A DNA stretch of 64,000 bases from CAYWWY01 sp964462525 (GTDB taxonomy: Bacteria; Thermotogota; Thermotogae; MWEM01): NCBI GenBank assembly GCA_964462525.1, contig CAYWWY010000006.1, positions 1 through 64,000 of the forward strand. Reading direction: 5' to 3'. How positions within the stretch are numbered: position 1 is the stretch's first letter; each line of letters starts with the position of its first letter. The position numbers and the translations under genes are program-made. This document shows positions 43,762 through 52,857 of this stretch, one piece after another. The notes under the pieces are model-generated. The model saw nothing but the letters and a program-made list of their open reading frames with translations, was not told the origin of the DNA and made no database searches.

Positions 43762-44471
43762 TACGATTCCTCCCAATCGTTATATTTCATGAATTTTCGG
43801 CAACACGCATATTTTGAAAAAGAAACCGGAGTATGCATCGATAGGGAAGTGAGTTGAAGAATGAAAGAAGGAATGAAGCGGTCGTATTTCATTTCTAATA
43901 GGGAAAGGTCTTCTTCCAAGGCTGGGATCAAGGTAATCTCCGAATCAAAAAGGTCAATCCCATGAAGACCCGTTCTGATCTTTGTGTCTAGGGTCAGTCG
44001 AACATTTTCTACGGGATACACGAAGGCTTCTCTTCGATAATCTACGATAACTACTGGCCGAAGAAGTGTGTTCTGGTATCTTTGGTAGAAATCATGGGAT
44101 AAGAAATCATCAGAAGTACATAGAAAGGAAATGTCGTTCGAGAGGATCTGCCGATACTCGTTCTCAGATATCCTTCGGGAAAGCTTTCGCGAAAGATGCC
44201 CTTTATGCATTTTTTTCTCCAAACGCATAAACTGACCATCCTCGTTATAGATTCGGATTCGATAATTCCCTCGAATCGGAATCCCGCTAAATTTCTCGAA
44301 AAGGCCCGATTGATGTCCGTCATCGAAATACAGAGAGCGTACAGAATACCCCCGTTCTTCTCGATCATGGATATCCCTCTGAAGGGTTCCAGAGAGATTC
44401 TGCCTCAGAAGGTGGAGATCGGGTCTGCCAATCAAAAATTTCCGTTCACACCGATAAGCTTGCTGATGCAT
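43761..44471 (-). CDS. VTC-domain (polyphosphate polymerase-like) protein
   Basis: A 236-residue soluble VTC domain. The tunnel-type fold is recognised from YRCERKFLI, YSVRSLYFDD, RGNYRIRIYN, MRLEKKMHKGHLSRKL and ILLEMKYD-like LLEMKYDRFIPSF, with the Arg/Lys-rich strands that bind triphosphate in VTC4 of yeast. The bacterial members are small standalone proteins; polyphosphate synthesis is possible but unproven. It is the first gene of the minus-strand cluster. GAAAGGAGC precedes the ATG. Confidence 0.85.
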   Translation of the reverse strand: MHQQAYRCERKFLIGRPDLHLLRQNLSGTLQRDIHDREERGYSVRSLYFDDGHQSGLFEKFSGIPIRGNYRIRIYNEDGQFMRLEKKMHKGHLSRKLSRRISENEYRQILSNDISFLCTSDDFLSHDFYQRYQNTLLRPVVIVDYRREAFVYPVENVRLTLDTKIRTGLHGIDLFDSEITLIPALEEDLSLLEMKYDRFIPSFILQLTSLSMHTPVSFSKYACCRKFMKYNDWEES

Positions 44472-44571
44472 TATTTGCTCCTTTCGAAAACGATCGAAGC
44501 AATCATACCTCAGGAATATGTAGATTTGGTGGGGAAAAAGAACGGTGATTGCTCCCGGTGGAAAGAAAAGC

Positions 44572-44600
44572 TTGCATATCCATTGCTTTTCTGGTATAAT
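44572..44600 (+). promoter_or_regulatory. promoter of rpsB
   Basis: TTGCAT (44572-44577) and consensus TATAAT (44595-44600) have a 17-base spacer, with TGG before the -10. It is a strong sigma-70-type promoter. Confidence 0.75.
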
Positions 44601-44633
44601 CCGGCGGTATGAAATTCACACGTCCTTTTTTGG

Positions 44634-44663
44634 GCTCCTAGGTGCCTGTTAGCAGGTAGGAGC
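44634..44663 (+). promoter_or_regulatory. structured rpsB leader hairpin
   Basis: GCTCCTA pairs with TAGGAGC, and inside it CCTG pairs with CAGG around TTAG, with a GGTG bulge on the 5' side. The hairpin lies in the transcript leader about 40 bases before the start. The S2 gene is autoregulated by leader structure in other bacteria; this stem is a candidate for that. Confidence 0.55.
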
Positions 44664-44704
44664 GCTGTTAGAAGGGCGGAGGGATAACCCATGGAGGTGG
44701 CAAG

Positions 44705-45535
44705 TTGGGCGTAGTAAGCATGAAACAGTTGTTGGAAGCAGGGGTGCATTTCGGTCACCGAACAATGCGTTGGAACCCCAAGATGAAGGAATACATCTAT
44801 ACCGATCGCAAAGGCGTGCACATCATGGATCTACAGAAAACCTTGCGATTATTGGAAGAGGCCTATTATTTTGTCAGGAACCAAGCCGCTGAAGGAGCGA
44901 CGATCCTTTTTGTGGGCACGAAACGACAAGCCCAACAGTCCGTGGAAGAAGAAGCCAAACGATGTGGCGGGCTATTTATCACAAACCGCTGGTTGGGTGG
45001 GTTGTTAACGAACTTTCCCACGATCAAGGCCCGGATTGCCTACATGAAAGAACTGGAGGCCCAAGAAGAGGATGGTAGCCTGAATGCGCTTCCCAAGCAA
45101 GAGCAAGCGGTCATTCGACATGAATTGAGCAAACTGCAGAAGAATCTGGGTGGCGTACGGGATATGAAGGACCTTCCGGATATCCTTTTTATTGTGGATC
45201 CTAAGAAAGAGCGAAATGCTGTCCTGGAGGGAAATTTGCTAAAAATCCCCATTGTAGCGACATTAGATACCAATTGTGACCCAGACGAGATTGATTATAT
45301 CATTCCTGGGAACGATGACGCCATTCGCGCAATCCGATTGATCACCTCAAAGATTGCCGACGCTTTTCTGGAAGGCAGAGAAGGATACAACCAGCAGGAA
45401 CAAGCAGAAGCTGCCGAATCCGATCAGCCCGAGGCAAAAGACGAGGATTCCGAAAAGCAAGATGATACGGTCATAGAGAATGACAAATCGGAGGATGCGG
45501 ACTCTGTGAAAAAAGAGGAAGTCGTATCGGACTGA
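44705..45535 (+). CDS. rpsB: 30S ribosomal protein S2
   Basis: Ribosomal protein S2 of 276 residues. The N-terminus VVSMKQLLEAGVHFGHRTMRWNPKM is canonical, as is DLPDILFIVDPKKERNAV. It starts at TTG 44705 (GGAGGTGG upstream); this aligns with the usual M-A-V-I-S-M-K start, while ATG 44720 would remove conserved residues. The C-terminal 45 residues are a highly acidic tail (QPEAKDEDSEKQDD). Unusually, tsf does not follow; a terminator does. Confidence 0.96.
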   Translation: MGVVSMKQLLEAGVHFGHRTMRWNPKMKEYIYTDRKGVHIMDLQKTLRLLEEAYYFVRNQAAEGATILFVGTKRQAQQSVEEEAKRCGGLFITNRWLGGLLTNFPTIKARIAYMKELEAQEEDGSLNALPKQEQAVIRHELSKLQKNLGGVRDMKDLPDILFIVDPKKERNAVLEGNLLKIPIVATLDTNCDPDEIDYIIPGNDDAIRAIRLITSKIADAFLEGREGYNQQEQAEAAESDQPEAKDEDSEKQDDTVIENDKSEDADSVKKEEVVSD

Positions 45536-45580
45536 GCATTGATGGATCGTAAGAACGACCAAAACCCGAAAGACCAATCA

Positions 45581-45605
45581 AAAGCGGGGGAACCCGCTTT
45601 TTTTT
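45581..45605 (+). terminator. terminator of rpsB
   Basis: AAAGCGGG and CCCGCTTT pair around GGAA, followed by more T (eight in a row). It makes rpsB monocistronic. Confidence 0.92.
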
Positions 45606-45635
45606 ATGATATAATAGAGAGGAAAGGAGTCGAGC

Positions 45636-46622
45636 ATGAACAGAAGAAGCCCATATCTATTCATGGGGATCCTGGTAGCGGGGATCACCTTTGCATGGGC
45701 CTCATATCAGTTGCCCATAACGGTGAGCCAGCGGATTACCTCAACTTTTGGCGAATGCCGCCCATCCGAAGACATGAACTTTATGCGGTTTCATATCGGT
45801 TTGGACCTTTCCACCAATACAATGGAAAATGTGCGTGTACTCGCGATGAAGGAAGGGTATTTTTGGAAGTACATGCGGAATGATCCTGTGTATGGGCATA
45901 CCATCTTTCTGAAACACCCAGATGGAATGGTCAGTGTTTATGCCCATTTGAACGGTGTGACCGAACGATTTGCGGGAATCGTAAATGCTGTGAAAGGCGA
46001 GTTTGGCGAAGATGCCTATTTGGAGATCGAATTCGAGCCAGACGAATTTCCGGTACGGAAAGGCGAATGGATCGGTCTGTCAGGAAGGACTGGCTTGGCT
46101 ATGGCCCCCCATTGTCACGTTGAAATCCGGGATCTGGAACGAGGCGTGGCTTTAAATCCGGTTCCATTTCTTCGTGGAGCTGTGGATGCTCTCGACGCTA
46201 CACTGAGTTTTGAACGGATCCGGATTGATGGGCAAATCTCGAATATTGTCTCGGGAGGCACCTATTCATTCACCTCAAACGTTCCGCAGATTGAAATCAA
46301 TGCCCGCTTGAACGCGCGAACAGGCACGGGACGATTTGGTTTGAATCAAGTGGAATTCTATCTGGATGGGGAATTGCTGTACCACCTGCGATTTGATGAG
46401 ATCGCTTTGGATTTCGTTGATTATGGAGACCTAGTCTTCGGAGAAGGTTCGAATGCATCCAATTACTGGTACAAACTCTATTCACCCGTGACTCGGAGTC
46501 CGGTCGTTGCGAACAAGATCACAGGTATGACCCGGTTTCCGGATCTTTCTCATGCCCGGATTGTGATCCACGACGATTGGGGCAATTCCCGTGAATGGTC
46601 CTTTCGTTTGCAAAGGAGGTAG
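45636..46622 (+). CDS. M23 family metallopeptidase
   Basis: A 328-residue exported LytM-like protein. The signal/anchor is at the N-terminus. Zinc ligands are in FHIGLDLST (H-x3-D) and HCHVEI (the H-x-H motif, with Cys in the usual aliphatic place). It probably cuts peptidoglycan cross-links. A C-terminal beta-rich domain of about 150 residues (VNNVPQIEIN-like TSNVPQIEINARLNA) follows. AAAGGAG precedes the ATG. It opens the long plus-strand gene run. Confidence 0.88.
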   Translation: MNRRSPYLFMGILVAGITFAWASYQLPITVSQRITSTFGECRPSEDMNFMRFHIGLDLSTNTMENVRVLAMKEGYFWKYMRNDPVYGHTIFLKHPDGMVSVYAHLNGVTERFAGIVNAVKGEFGEDAYLEIEFEPDEFPVRKGEWIGLSGRTGLAMAPHCHVEIRDLERGVALNPVPFLRGAVDALDATLSFERIRIDGQISNIVSGGTYSFTSNVPQIEINARLNARTGTGRFGLNQVEFYLDGELLYHLRFDEIALDFVDYGDLVFGEGSNASNYWYKLYSPVTRSPVVANKITGMTRFPDLSHARIVIHDDWGNSREWSFRLQRR

Positions 46623-46627
46623 ACGGC

Positions 46628-46960
46628 ATGTGGCCTTTTTCAAAAAAAGAGAAGAAGCGTAAGGTTCCGAATCCCCTGTACCGGAAAGGAGACGCTTTTG
46701 TCATCTATTCTCGGTGCGGTAATTGTGGAGAGGTTTTTCAGACTCGGATTCGGAGGTCGTCTGAGGTCTTTCAAACCTTCGGGCAAGAACCAGGAGCCTA
46801 TTTAATCGATAAAGAGCTCATAGGGAGCAAGTGCATGAATCGGATTCGGATCAAAATCCACCTATCAGAGACCTATCGACCTATGGATCTTCATATCGAT
46901 GGGGGCGCTTTTTTGACTGAAGACGAGTACCTAAAGATAAAGGAGGAAGAACACGAATGA
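46628..46960 (+). CDS. small protein with CxxC motif, family unknown
   Basis: A 110-residue cytoplasmic protein I do not recognise. A basic N-terminus (MWPFSKKEKKRKVPNP) is followed by CGNCGEVFQTRI, a lone Cys in IGSKCMNRIRIKI, and a C-terminal alpha-beta part (DLHIDGGAFLTEDEYLKIKEEE). The cysteines may bind zinc. ATG 46628 follows AGGAGG, which overlaps the M23 stop. It overlaps metK by 4 bases and so is coupled to it. Confidence 0.75.
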   Translation: MWPFSKKEKKRKVPNPLYRKGDAFVIYSRCGNCGEVFQTRIRRSSEVFQTFGQEPGAYLIDKELIGSKCMNRIRIKIHLSETYRPMDLHIDGGAFLTEDEYLKIKEEEHE

Positions 46961-48147
46961 AAAGACTCTTTAGCAGCGAAAGTGTGACCGAAGGACACCC
47001 CGATAAGGTCGCCGATCAAATTTCCGACGCGATTCTGGATGCCATTATGGAGCAGGATCCAATGTGTCGAGTGGCAGTTGAGACGATGGTGGCAACAGGT
47101 GTGGCTTTTGTTGCTGGACAGGTTTCGACCCGAGCATATGTTGATATCACACGAGCCGTTCGGAATACGATTTTGGACATTGGATACACCCGGGCAAAGT
47201 TTGGGTTTGATGGCGAAACTTGCGCAGTTCTGACTTCGATTGATGAGCAATCCCCCGATATTGCTATGGGTGTAGACATGGCCCGAGAGATAAAGGACGG
47301 GGAGACCCAGGATACCGAAGATGACCTGGATCGGTTGGGCGCAGGAGATCAAGGAATGATGTTTGGATATGCGACCAATGAAACCCCTGAATATATGCCG
47401 CTTCCCATTGTATTGTCCCATCGCTTGACCCGGAAGCTGGCCGATGTGCGGAAATCTCAGAAAGATAGTTGGTTGAGGCCGGACGGAAAGTCGCAGGTAA
47501 CCGTTGAATACGATGAGCAATGGAATCCGTTGCGGGTTGATACCGTTCTAATATCGACTCAGCATGAGGATGTCCCGAAGGATGATCTACGAGCTTTTGT
47601 CATCAAAGAAATTATTGATCCGATGATTCCCGAGCAGCTTCGGGATGATCGCATGAAAATTTTGGTAAACCCTACTGGGCAGTTCATCCAAGGAGGCCCC
47701 AAATCAGATACTGGACTGACTGGAAGGAAAATCATCGTGGATACCTATGGCGGATGGATTCCCCATGGAGGGGGCGCCTTTAGTGGAAAAGATCCGACCA
47801 AGGTTGACCGCTCCGCTCATTATATGGCTCGGTATGTGGCAAAAAATGTGGTTGCAGCTGGGTTGGCCGACAAACTGATGATCCAGCTGGCGTATGCAAT
47901 CGGAAAAGCCAATCCCGTTTCGGTTTTGATCGATTCTTCAGGAACGGCCAAAGTCGATGAAGAGAGGCTGCTAAAAGCAATCATGGAAGTCTTTGATTTT
48001 CGACCGGGGAAAATCATCAAAGCGTTGGACCTTCTCCGGCCAATATTCAAAAACACAGCCGCATATGGCCATTTTGGACGGTCCGACATCCAGTTTTCTT
48101 GGGAACGGACCGATCGCGCGCATGCTCTCGCGCAATATTTTTCATAA
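46957..48147 (+). CDS. metK: S-adenosylmethionine synthetase
   Basis: A 396-residue MetK that makes SAM from ATP and methionine. Signature GAGDQGMMFGYA and GGGAFSGKDPTKVDRSAHY are exact; the P-loop-like GHPDKVADQISDAILD opens the protein. The length is standard. Its start overlaps the preceding small gene (ATGA), so there is no room for a SAM riboswitch in front of it. glmU follows after 26 bases. Confidence 0.97.
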   Translation: MKRLFSSESVTEGHPDKVADQISDAILDAIMEQDPMCRVAVETMVATGVAFVAGQVSTRAYVDITRAVRNTILDIGYTRAKFGFDGETCAVLTSIDEQSPDIAMGVDMAREIKDGETQDTEDDLDRLGAGDQGMMFGYATNETPEYMPLPIVLSHRLTRKLADVRKSQKDSWLRPDGKSQVTVEYDEQWNPLRVDTVLISTQHEDVPKDDLRAFVIKEIIDPMIPEQLRDDRMKILVNPTGQFIQGGPKSDTGLTGRKIIVDTYGGWIPHGGGAFSGKDPTKVDRSAHYMARYVAKNVVAAGLADKLMIQLAYAIGKANPVSVLIDSSGTAKVDEERLLKAIMEVFDFRPGKIIKALDLLRPIFKNTAAYGHFGRSDIQFSWERTDRAHALAQYFS

Positions 48148-48173
48148 ACATTGTGTAGTTAGGAGGTGAATGC

Positions 48174-49616
48174 ATGCTCGCAGTGATCATGGCAGCCGGT
48201 TTTGGTACGCGCATGAAGTCCAAACACGCCAAGGTTATGTTCCCTTTGGCCGGAAAACCCATAATCGGATGGGTGACTGACGCGGTGGCTTGTTTTTTAG
48301 AAACCCGCCCACCCGCTACGATCGCAATTGTTGTCGGGCCAGAGATGGAGGAGATCCATGCTTGGTTTCACCAGCAAATGCCCATGTTTCAAAAGCGAGG
48401 GATCACCATAAAGCTGTTCAATCAAGAAAAACGTCTGGGGACCGGTCATGCAGTGAAAACAGCATCTTCCGCATTTGAAGGGCTTTTGGATGATGAAAAG
48501 GTGTTGATCCTGAATGGGGATGTTCCTTTGGTTCAACCCGCCACTCTCAGCGCGCTTGTCCGAGCCGCTCAAGACAAAGCGGGCGCTGTTTTGACAATGA
48601 ACTTGAGCGATCCCAGAGGATATGGCCGGATTATCCGGAATGATCAGGGAATGATGGGGCAAATCATTGAAGATAAAGATTTGGATATGAACCAGAGGGC
48701 AATCAGCGAAGTGAATACAGGGATCTACGCATTTTCGGTTCATTCTTTGCGGGACGCAATCGGTAAATTATCCAACGACAACGCACAAGGAGAATACTAT
48801 CTTCCAGAGGTAGTCCATCATATCTCAACGCAAAACGGTGTTGTTGGCACGTTGATTCTACAAGACCTTTGGGAAGCCCGTGGGGTCAATAATCGGTACG
48901 AGCTTTCAATGATTGAACAGGAGGTCAACCATCGGGTTTCCAAGCATTGGATGTTGGAGGGCGTTACCATCGTTGATCCTCAAACAACCTACATCCACCC
49001 CACCGTATCCTTAGGGATGGACACCATTGTTATGCCCATGACAACGATTTATGGCAACACACATATTGGCCAAGATTGCGTGATCGGACCCATGACCCAA
49101 TTGGTTGATTGCCGTTTGGGCAATGGTGTCCGGGTTGAACGGTCCCATTGCAAGCAAGCGCAGATCGATGATCACGCGCAGGTGGGTCCCTTTGCTCGGT
49201 TGCGGGAAGGAAGTATTATCGAACGAAACGCCCGCGTGGGTAATTATGTTGAGCTGAAAAAAACCCGCCTCGGGAAGGGCTCAAAAGCTCAACATTTGAC
49301 TTATCTGGGTGATGCTGTGGTTGAAGACGATGTCAATGTGGGGGCGGGGACGATCACCTGCAACTACGATGGATACGCCAAGTACCCAACAACCATTCGA
49401 ACAGGAGCTTTTATCGGAAGCAATACCGCTTTAGTGGCGCCTGTAGTGATCGGTAAAGGCGCGATTATCGGCGCAGGTTCTACAATTACTCGGGATGTTC
49501 CAGATAACGCGCTATCAATCGGACGCGGGCGACAGGTGAATAAAGAGGGGTATGCGGAGGAATATCGGAAATTTCGAGAAGGAAACCCGAAAGGGGGAGA
49601 TGACCGTGCCCTTTAA
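48174..49616 (+). CDS. glmU: bifunctional UDP-GlcNAc pyrophosphorylase/glucosamine-1-phosphate acetyltransferase
   Basis: A 480-residue GlmU, which makes UDP-N-acetylglucosamine for cell wall. The N-terminal uridyltransferase has MAAGFGTRMKSKHAKVM and LNGDVPLV; the C-terminal half is the left-handed beta-helix acetyltransferase (GAGTITCNYDG, IGSNTALVAPVVIGKGAIIGAGSTIT). AGGAGG precedes the ATG. The end overlaps the start of prs by about 11 bases. The order glmU-prs-ctc-pth is well known from Firmicutes. Confidence 0.96.
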   Translation: MLAVIMAAGFGTRMKSKHAKVMFPLAGKPIIGWVTDAVACFLETRPPATIAIVVGPEMEEIHAWFHQQMPMFQKRGITIKLFNQEKRLGTGHAVKTASSAFEGLLDDEKVLILNGDVPLVQPATLSALVRAAQDKAGAVLTMNLSDPRGYGRIIRNDQGMMGQIIEDKDLDMNQRAISEVNTGIYAFSVHSLRDAIGKLSNDNAQGEYYLPEVVHHISTQNGVVGTLILQDLWEARGVNNRYELSMIEQEVNHRVSKHWMLEGVTIVDPQTTYIHPTVSLGMDTIVMPMTTIYGNTHIGQDCVIGPMTQLVDCRLGNGVRVERSHCKQAQIDDHAQVGPFARLREGSIIERNARVGNYVELKKTRLGKGSKAQHLTYLGDAVVEDDVNVGAGTITCNYDGYAKYPTTIRTGAFIGSNTALVAPVVIGKGAIIGAGSTITRDVPDNALSIGRGRQVNKEGYAEEYRKFREGNPKGGDDRAL

Positions 49617-50556
49617 CCGGCCGGAGGTGAAAGTGTTCTCAGGAAGAGCCAACCGCGATCTAGCGCAGCGAGTGGCCCAAATAATGAACATGCAATTGGG
49701 AGAACTCCATTCAGAAAGGTTTGCTGATGGAGAGATCAATCTCCGGATCGGAGAAACAGTCCGTGGTCACGATGTTGTTCTGATTCAACCAACCTGCACT
49801 CCTGTCAATGAAAACCTGATGGAACTTTTGGTTATGATTGATGCATTCAAGAGAGCTTCTGCCAATACGATCACTGCCGTGATGCCGTATTTCGGTTATG
49901 CGCGGCAAGATCGGAAAGCCCGTGGGCGTGATCCCATCAGCGCAAAGCTTGTCGCCAATCTCTTAACAGTAGCCGGTACGACACGTGTGATCACAATGGA
50001 TCTGCATGCAGATCAGATCCAGGGTTTTTTTGACATCCCGTTAGACAATCTCCAAAGTTTTCCGATTTTCGTTCGGCACTTTCTTAGCATGGATGATTTC
50101 AATCCCGAAGATTACGTGGTTGTTTCTCCAGATGTAGGAGGGGTGACACGAGCACGCCGGTTTGCGGAGAAGCTGAAGGCTTCTTTAGCGATTTTGGATA
50201 AGAGGAGACCCCGAGAAAATGTAGCTGAGATTCTTCATGTAATCGGAGACGTACAAGGAAAAAAGGCTATTTTGGTTGATGATATCATCGATACGGGTCG
50301 ATCACTGATCAATTCGGGAAAAGCGCTTATGGAACAAGGTGCTTTGACAGTGGATGCGTATGCGACCCACGCCATCCTATCCGATAATGGCCCACAAAGG
50401 TTTGAGGAATCGGTGATCCAAAATGTATATATAACCAATTCCATCCCTCAACCCAAATTACCGGAGATGTTCAAGGTCCTTGACATAGCTCCGCTGTTAG
50501 GAGAAGCTGTGCTTCGGGTTCGAAAGAATCTTTCGATTTCCATTTTGTTTCGATGA
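49606..50556 (+). CDS. prs: ribose-phosphate pyrophosphokinase
   Basis: A 316-residue PRPP synthetase supplying nucleotide and amino-acid pathways. PYFGYARQDRKARGRDPISAK and the PRPP loop LVDDIIDTGRSL are canonical; VVSPDVGGVTRARRFA matches too. I chose GTG 49606 (AAGGGGGAG upstream, then the usual short N-terminus); ATG 49600 is close. It overlaps glmU. Confidence 0.95.
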   Translation: MPFNRPEVKVFSGRANRDLAQRVAQIMNMQLGELHSERFADGEINLRIGETVRGHDVVLIQPTCTPVNENLMELLVMIDAFKRASANTITAVMPYFGYARQDRKARGRDPISAKLVANLLTVAGTTRVITMDLHADQIQGFFDIPLDNLQSFPIFVRHFLSMDDFNPEDYVVVSPDVGGVTRARRFAEKLKASLAILDKRRPRENVAEILHVIGDVQGKKAILVDDIIDTGRSLINSGKALMEQGALTVDAYATHAILSDNGPQRFEESVIQNVYITNSIPQPKLPEMFKVLDIAPLLGEAVLRVRKNLSISILFR

Positions 50557-50596
50557 TGATAGATTGGATAGAGAAGATAAGGAGGAATGAAGACCT

Positions 50597-51253
50597 ATGA
50601 AGAAGCAACAAATGGATGTGATGGAAAGGAATCAAACAAAGTCTTTGGGATCCCGGAAAGTAAGACAGGCAGGGAAGATTCCTGCTGTTGTCTATGGTCC
50701 AGATTTTGAGCCTTTGCATGTATCGGTGGAGAACAAAGTCTTTATGACCATTTCAAAGACCCTTTCCACCACAGTGCCGATTCAGTTGAACATTCAAAAA
50801 CTGGACGGTTCTCAATCCACAACCCCGGCTTACTTGAAGCAAGTGCAGCGGCACAAAGTCACAGACGCGGTTTCTCATATTGACTTTTTCGTGGCTTCTG
50901 CGACCCATGTTATGCACGTGGCTATACCCATTCGGTATGAGCATACTCCCGCCGGGGTAAAGAAAGGCGGAATTGCAGAACACCACTATGATTCAATCTT
51001 GGTGGAAGCATTGCCAAAGGATATTCCCGCAGATATCGTCGTGGATTTGACCGATCTTGAGCTGGGGGAAAGCATTACTGTAGCAGATTTAAATCTACCA
51101 GAAACCGTCAAACCCATGATGAATCTCGACGATATTCTCATCTCCATTTCCGTGCCACGGGGTCTTTCGGAAGAAGAAGAAGCTGCAGAAGTGGAAGAGG
51201 GAGGAGAAGCGGAACCGGAAGTCATTACGGCCAAAAAACCCCAAGAAGAATGA
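50597..51253 (+). CDS. rplY: ribosomal protein L25/general stress protein Ctc
   Basis: A 218-residue L25 of the long TL5/CTC type, which binds 5S rRNA. The N-terminal domain has RKVRQAGKIPAVVYG; the C-terminal beta domain has VEALPKDIPADIVVDLTDLELGESI. A Glu-rich tail ends it. AAGGAGG precedes the ATG. It overlaps pth by 4 bases. Confidence 0.95.
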   Translation: MKKQQMDVMERNQTKSLGSRKVRQAGKIPAVVYGPDFEPLHVSVENKVFMTISKTLSTTVPIQLNIQKLDGSQSTTPAYLKQVQRHKVTDAVSHIDFFVASATHVMHVAIPIRYEHTPAGVKKGGIAEHHYDSILVEALPKDIPADIVVDLTDLELGESITVADLNLPETVKPMMNLDDILISISVPRGLSEEEEAAEVEEGGEAEPEVITAKKPQEE

Positions 51254-51864
51254 ACCCTTGGGTTGTTTTCGGTCTGGGCAATCCTGGCCCGCAGTATGCC
51301 ACAAGCAGGCATAATGTGGGCTTTATGGCTATTGACTCATTTCTGAACTCATTGCCCGCTCCTCAAATCTTGGATCGCGGAGAACGGGAGCGTTTTTTGT
51401 GGTGGAAAGTGGCTGCGCCAATCCAACCTTTGATTCTTGTCAAACCCATGACATTCATGAATCTGAGTGATGAGGCATACAAAGATGCATTGGGTATCTT
51501 TCGGTTTGAACCTCAGGAGACCCTGATTATCTATGATGATGTTTCGATGAACCTCGGGAAGATCCGCATTCGTTCAAAGGGTTCATCGGGAGGGCAAAAA
51601 GGAATTGATGCCATTCTGCGTCTCTTAGAAACACAGGAGATCAAGCGGATCAAGATGGGAATCGGACCAAAACCGGAAAGGCGAGCGCTTTCCGATTTTG
51701 TCTTGGAGCCATTCACGGAGGAAGAGTTACCGATTCTGAAAAAAATGGTGGATCGAGTGGTTCAATTGTTGCATATGATGCGAAGAATGGATTTTGAGAA
51801 GGCTTTGAACCTCTTTTCCCGCCAACGGGCGCAAGGAGAAGCAGATGAAGTGCAACCGATGTAA
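51250..51864 (+). CDS. pth: peptidyl-tRNA hydrolase
   Basis: A 204-residue Pth that frees stalled peptides from tRNA. FGLGNPGPQYATSRHNVGFM holds the catalytic His; KPMTFMNLSDEA and DDVSMNLGKIRIRSKGSSGGQKGI complete the active site. It is coupled to rplY (ATGA) and its end overlaps the next gene by 20 bases. Confidence 0.96.
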   Translation: MNPWVVFGLGNPGPQYATSRHNVGFMAIDSFLNSLPAPQILDRGERERFLWWKVAAPIQPLILVKPMTFMNLSDEAYKDALGIFRFEPQETLIIYDDVSMNLGKIRIRSKGSSGGQKGIDAILRLLETQEIKRIKMGIGPKPERRALSDFVLEPFTEEELPILKKMVDRVVQLLHMMRRMDFEKALNLFSRQRAQGEADEVQPM

Positions 51865-52303
51865 ACAAGAAGAAGCGCAGTTCCATCAAAAAGAATATGG
51901 ATGCGAGATGGAGAAGGAAATCCGTTTTTGTGAACGGTGCCTTAGGCAGACTTTGCAGCATGAAGCATCGGTCCCCTCAAAAAAGGCGGTAGAGCATTTG
52001 AGCATGCGAAATGCGCTAATTGAGGACCGTCAGTTCTCAGAGCACGCCCTTCAAGAGAGTCTGGCCTTTATGCTTCTCTTTCCCCAAGCCTTTCTATCAA
52101 CCTTTACTTCCGGTGATTTACCCTTTGATGAAAAAAGATGGGGGAAAATGGTTCTGGAGGTTCAATACCACTTTTATCGATTGAAGCTCCAGTCGGCTCA
52201 AAAGAATGAAGATTACGATCAGGCGACTCAGTATAAAGAGATCATGCAGCGGATTATTCATTCGTATCGAAAGCAGTTTTCCGAGAAATGGGGGGATCTA
52301 TGA
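51845..52303 (+). CDS. McsA-like zinc/UvrBC-motif protein
   Basis: A 152-residue protein. Two CxxC pairs (MKCNRCKQEE and RFCERCLRQ) make a zinc site, and a UvrB/UvrC-type helical hairpin (LKLQSAQKNEDYDQATQYKEIMQRI) ends the protein. This is the architecture of McsA, the activator of the arginine kinase McsB, but no mcsB or clpC is near, so the role is open. The start lies inside the end of pth. Confidence 0.7.
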   Translation: MKCNRCKQEEAQFHQKEYGCEMEKEIRFCERCLRQTLQHEASVPSKKAVEHLSMRNALIEDRQFSEHALQESLAFMLLFPQAFLSTFTSGDLPFDEKRWGKMVLEVQYHFYRLKLQSAQKNEDYDQATQYKEIMQRIIHSYRKQFSEKWGDL

Positions 52304-52857
52304 AAAAAATCATTGGATTGACCCTGATGGCGGCTATGATGGTTTTAATCACCTCTTGTACAGTCGTTCCCAGTGTACGCGAACGTTATGAACAGTATGT
52401 AGCTTTAGCGGAAAAGGCGCTGAGTAATGCAAATTATCAAGCATCCAGAGGATATTGGGAAAGCGCTTTTCTTCTGACTTCCGATTCTCATAAAAGAGCG
52501 ATGATCCTCGACTACATAGGGTTTACCCACTTTTTTGAAGGAGATCTCGACTCTGCGATGGGCCGGTTTGTGGAATCACGAGCGTATGGTGCAACCTATC
52601 GGAATTCAGTGGGCTGTCTGCATGTGGCCTATTGGTCCAGGGAATATGAGTCCGCTTATTTACATGGTCTACAAGCAATGGCCAATCCAGGGGAATTTTC
52701 ATTGATGGTGGGAGGAGAACAGATGGATCATACCTCCTCCCAAACGCTCTTTGCCTTTACATTGGCCGTGTTGATGTTGGAACAGGAATTCGAAGCGTTG
52801 GCGCCGTCTTTAGAGCAACAACTGGTTGATCTGATCCGGGGGGTGTTTTTTCCATGA
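52300..52857 (+). CDS. lipoprotein of unknown function
   Basis: A 185-residue lipoprotein: signal peptide MKKIIGLTLMAAMMVLITS followed by the lipobox Cys. The mature part is helical with TPR-like spacing (ALSNANYQASRGYWESAF, GDLDSAMGRFVESRAYG). No family is recognised. It overlaps both neighbours by 4 bases; the next gene encodes an M6-like protease, with which it may work at the envelope. Confidence 0.75.
   Translation: MKKIIGLTLMAAMMVLITSCTVVPSVRERYEQYVALAEKALSNANYQASRGYWESAFLLTSDSHKRAMILDYIGFTHFFEGDLDSAMGRFVESRAYGATYRNSVGCLHVAYWSREYESAYLHGLQAMANPGEFSLMVGGEQMDHTSSQTLFAFTLAVLMLEQEFEALAPSLEQQLVDLIRGVFFP

Noticed and set aside
46900..46960. A SAM riboswitch before metK
   Set aside because: metK starts inside the preceding gene, leaving no leader to hold one; no such structure is seen upstream of other genes either.
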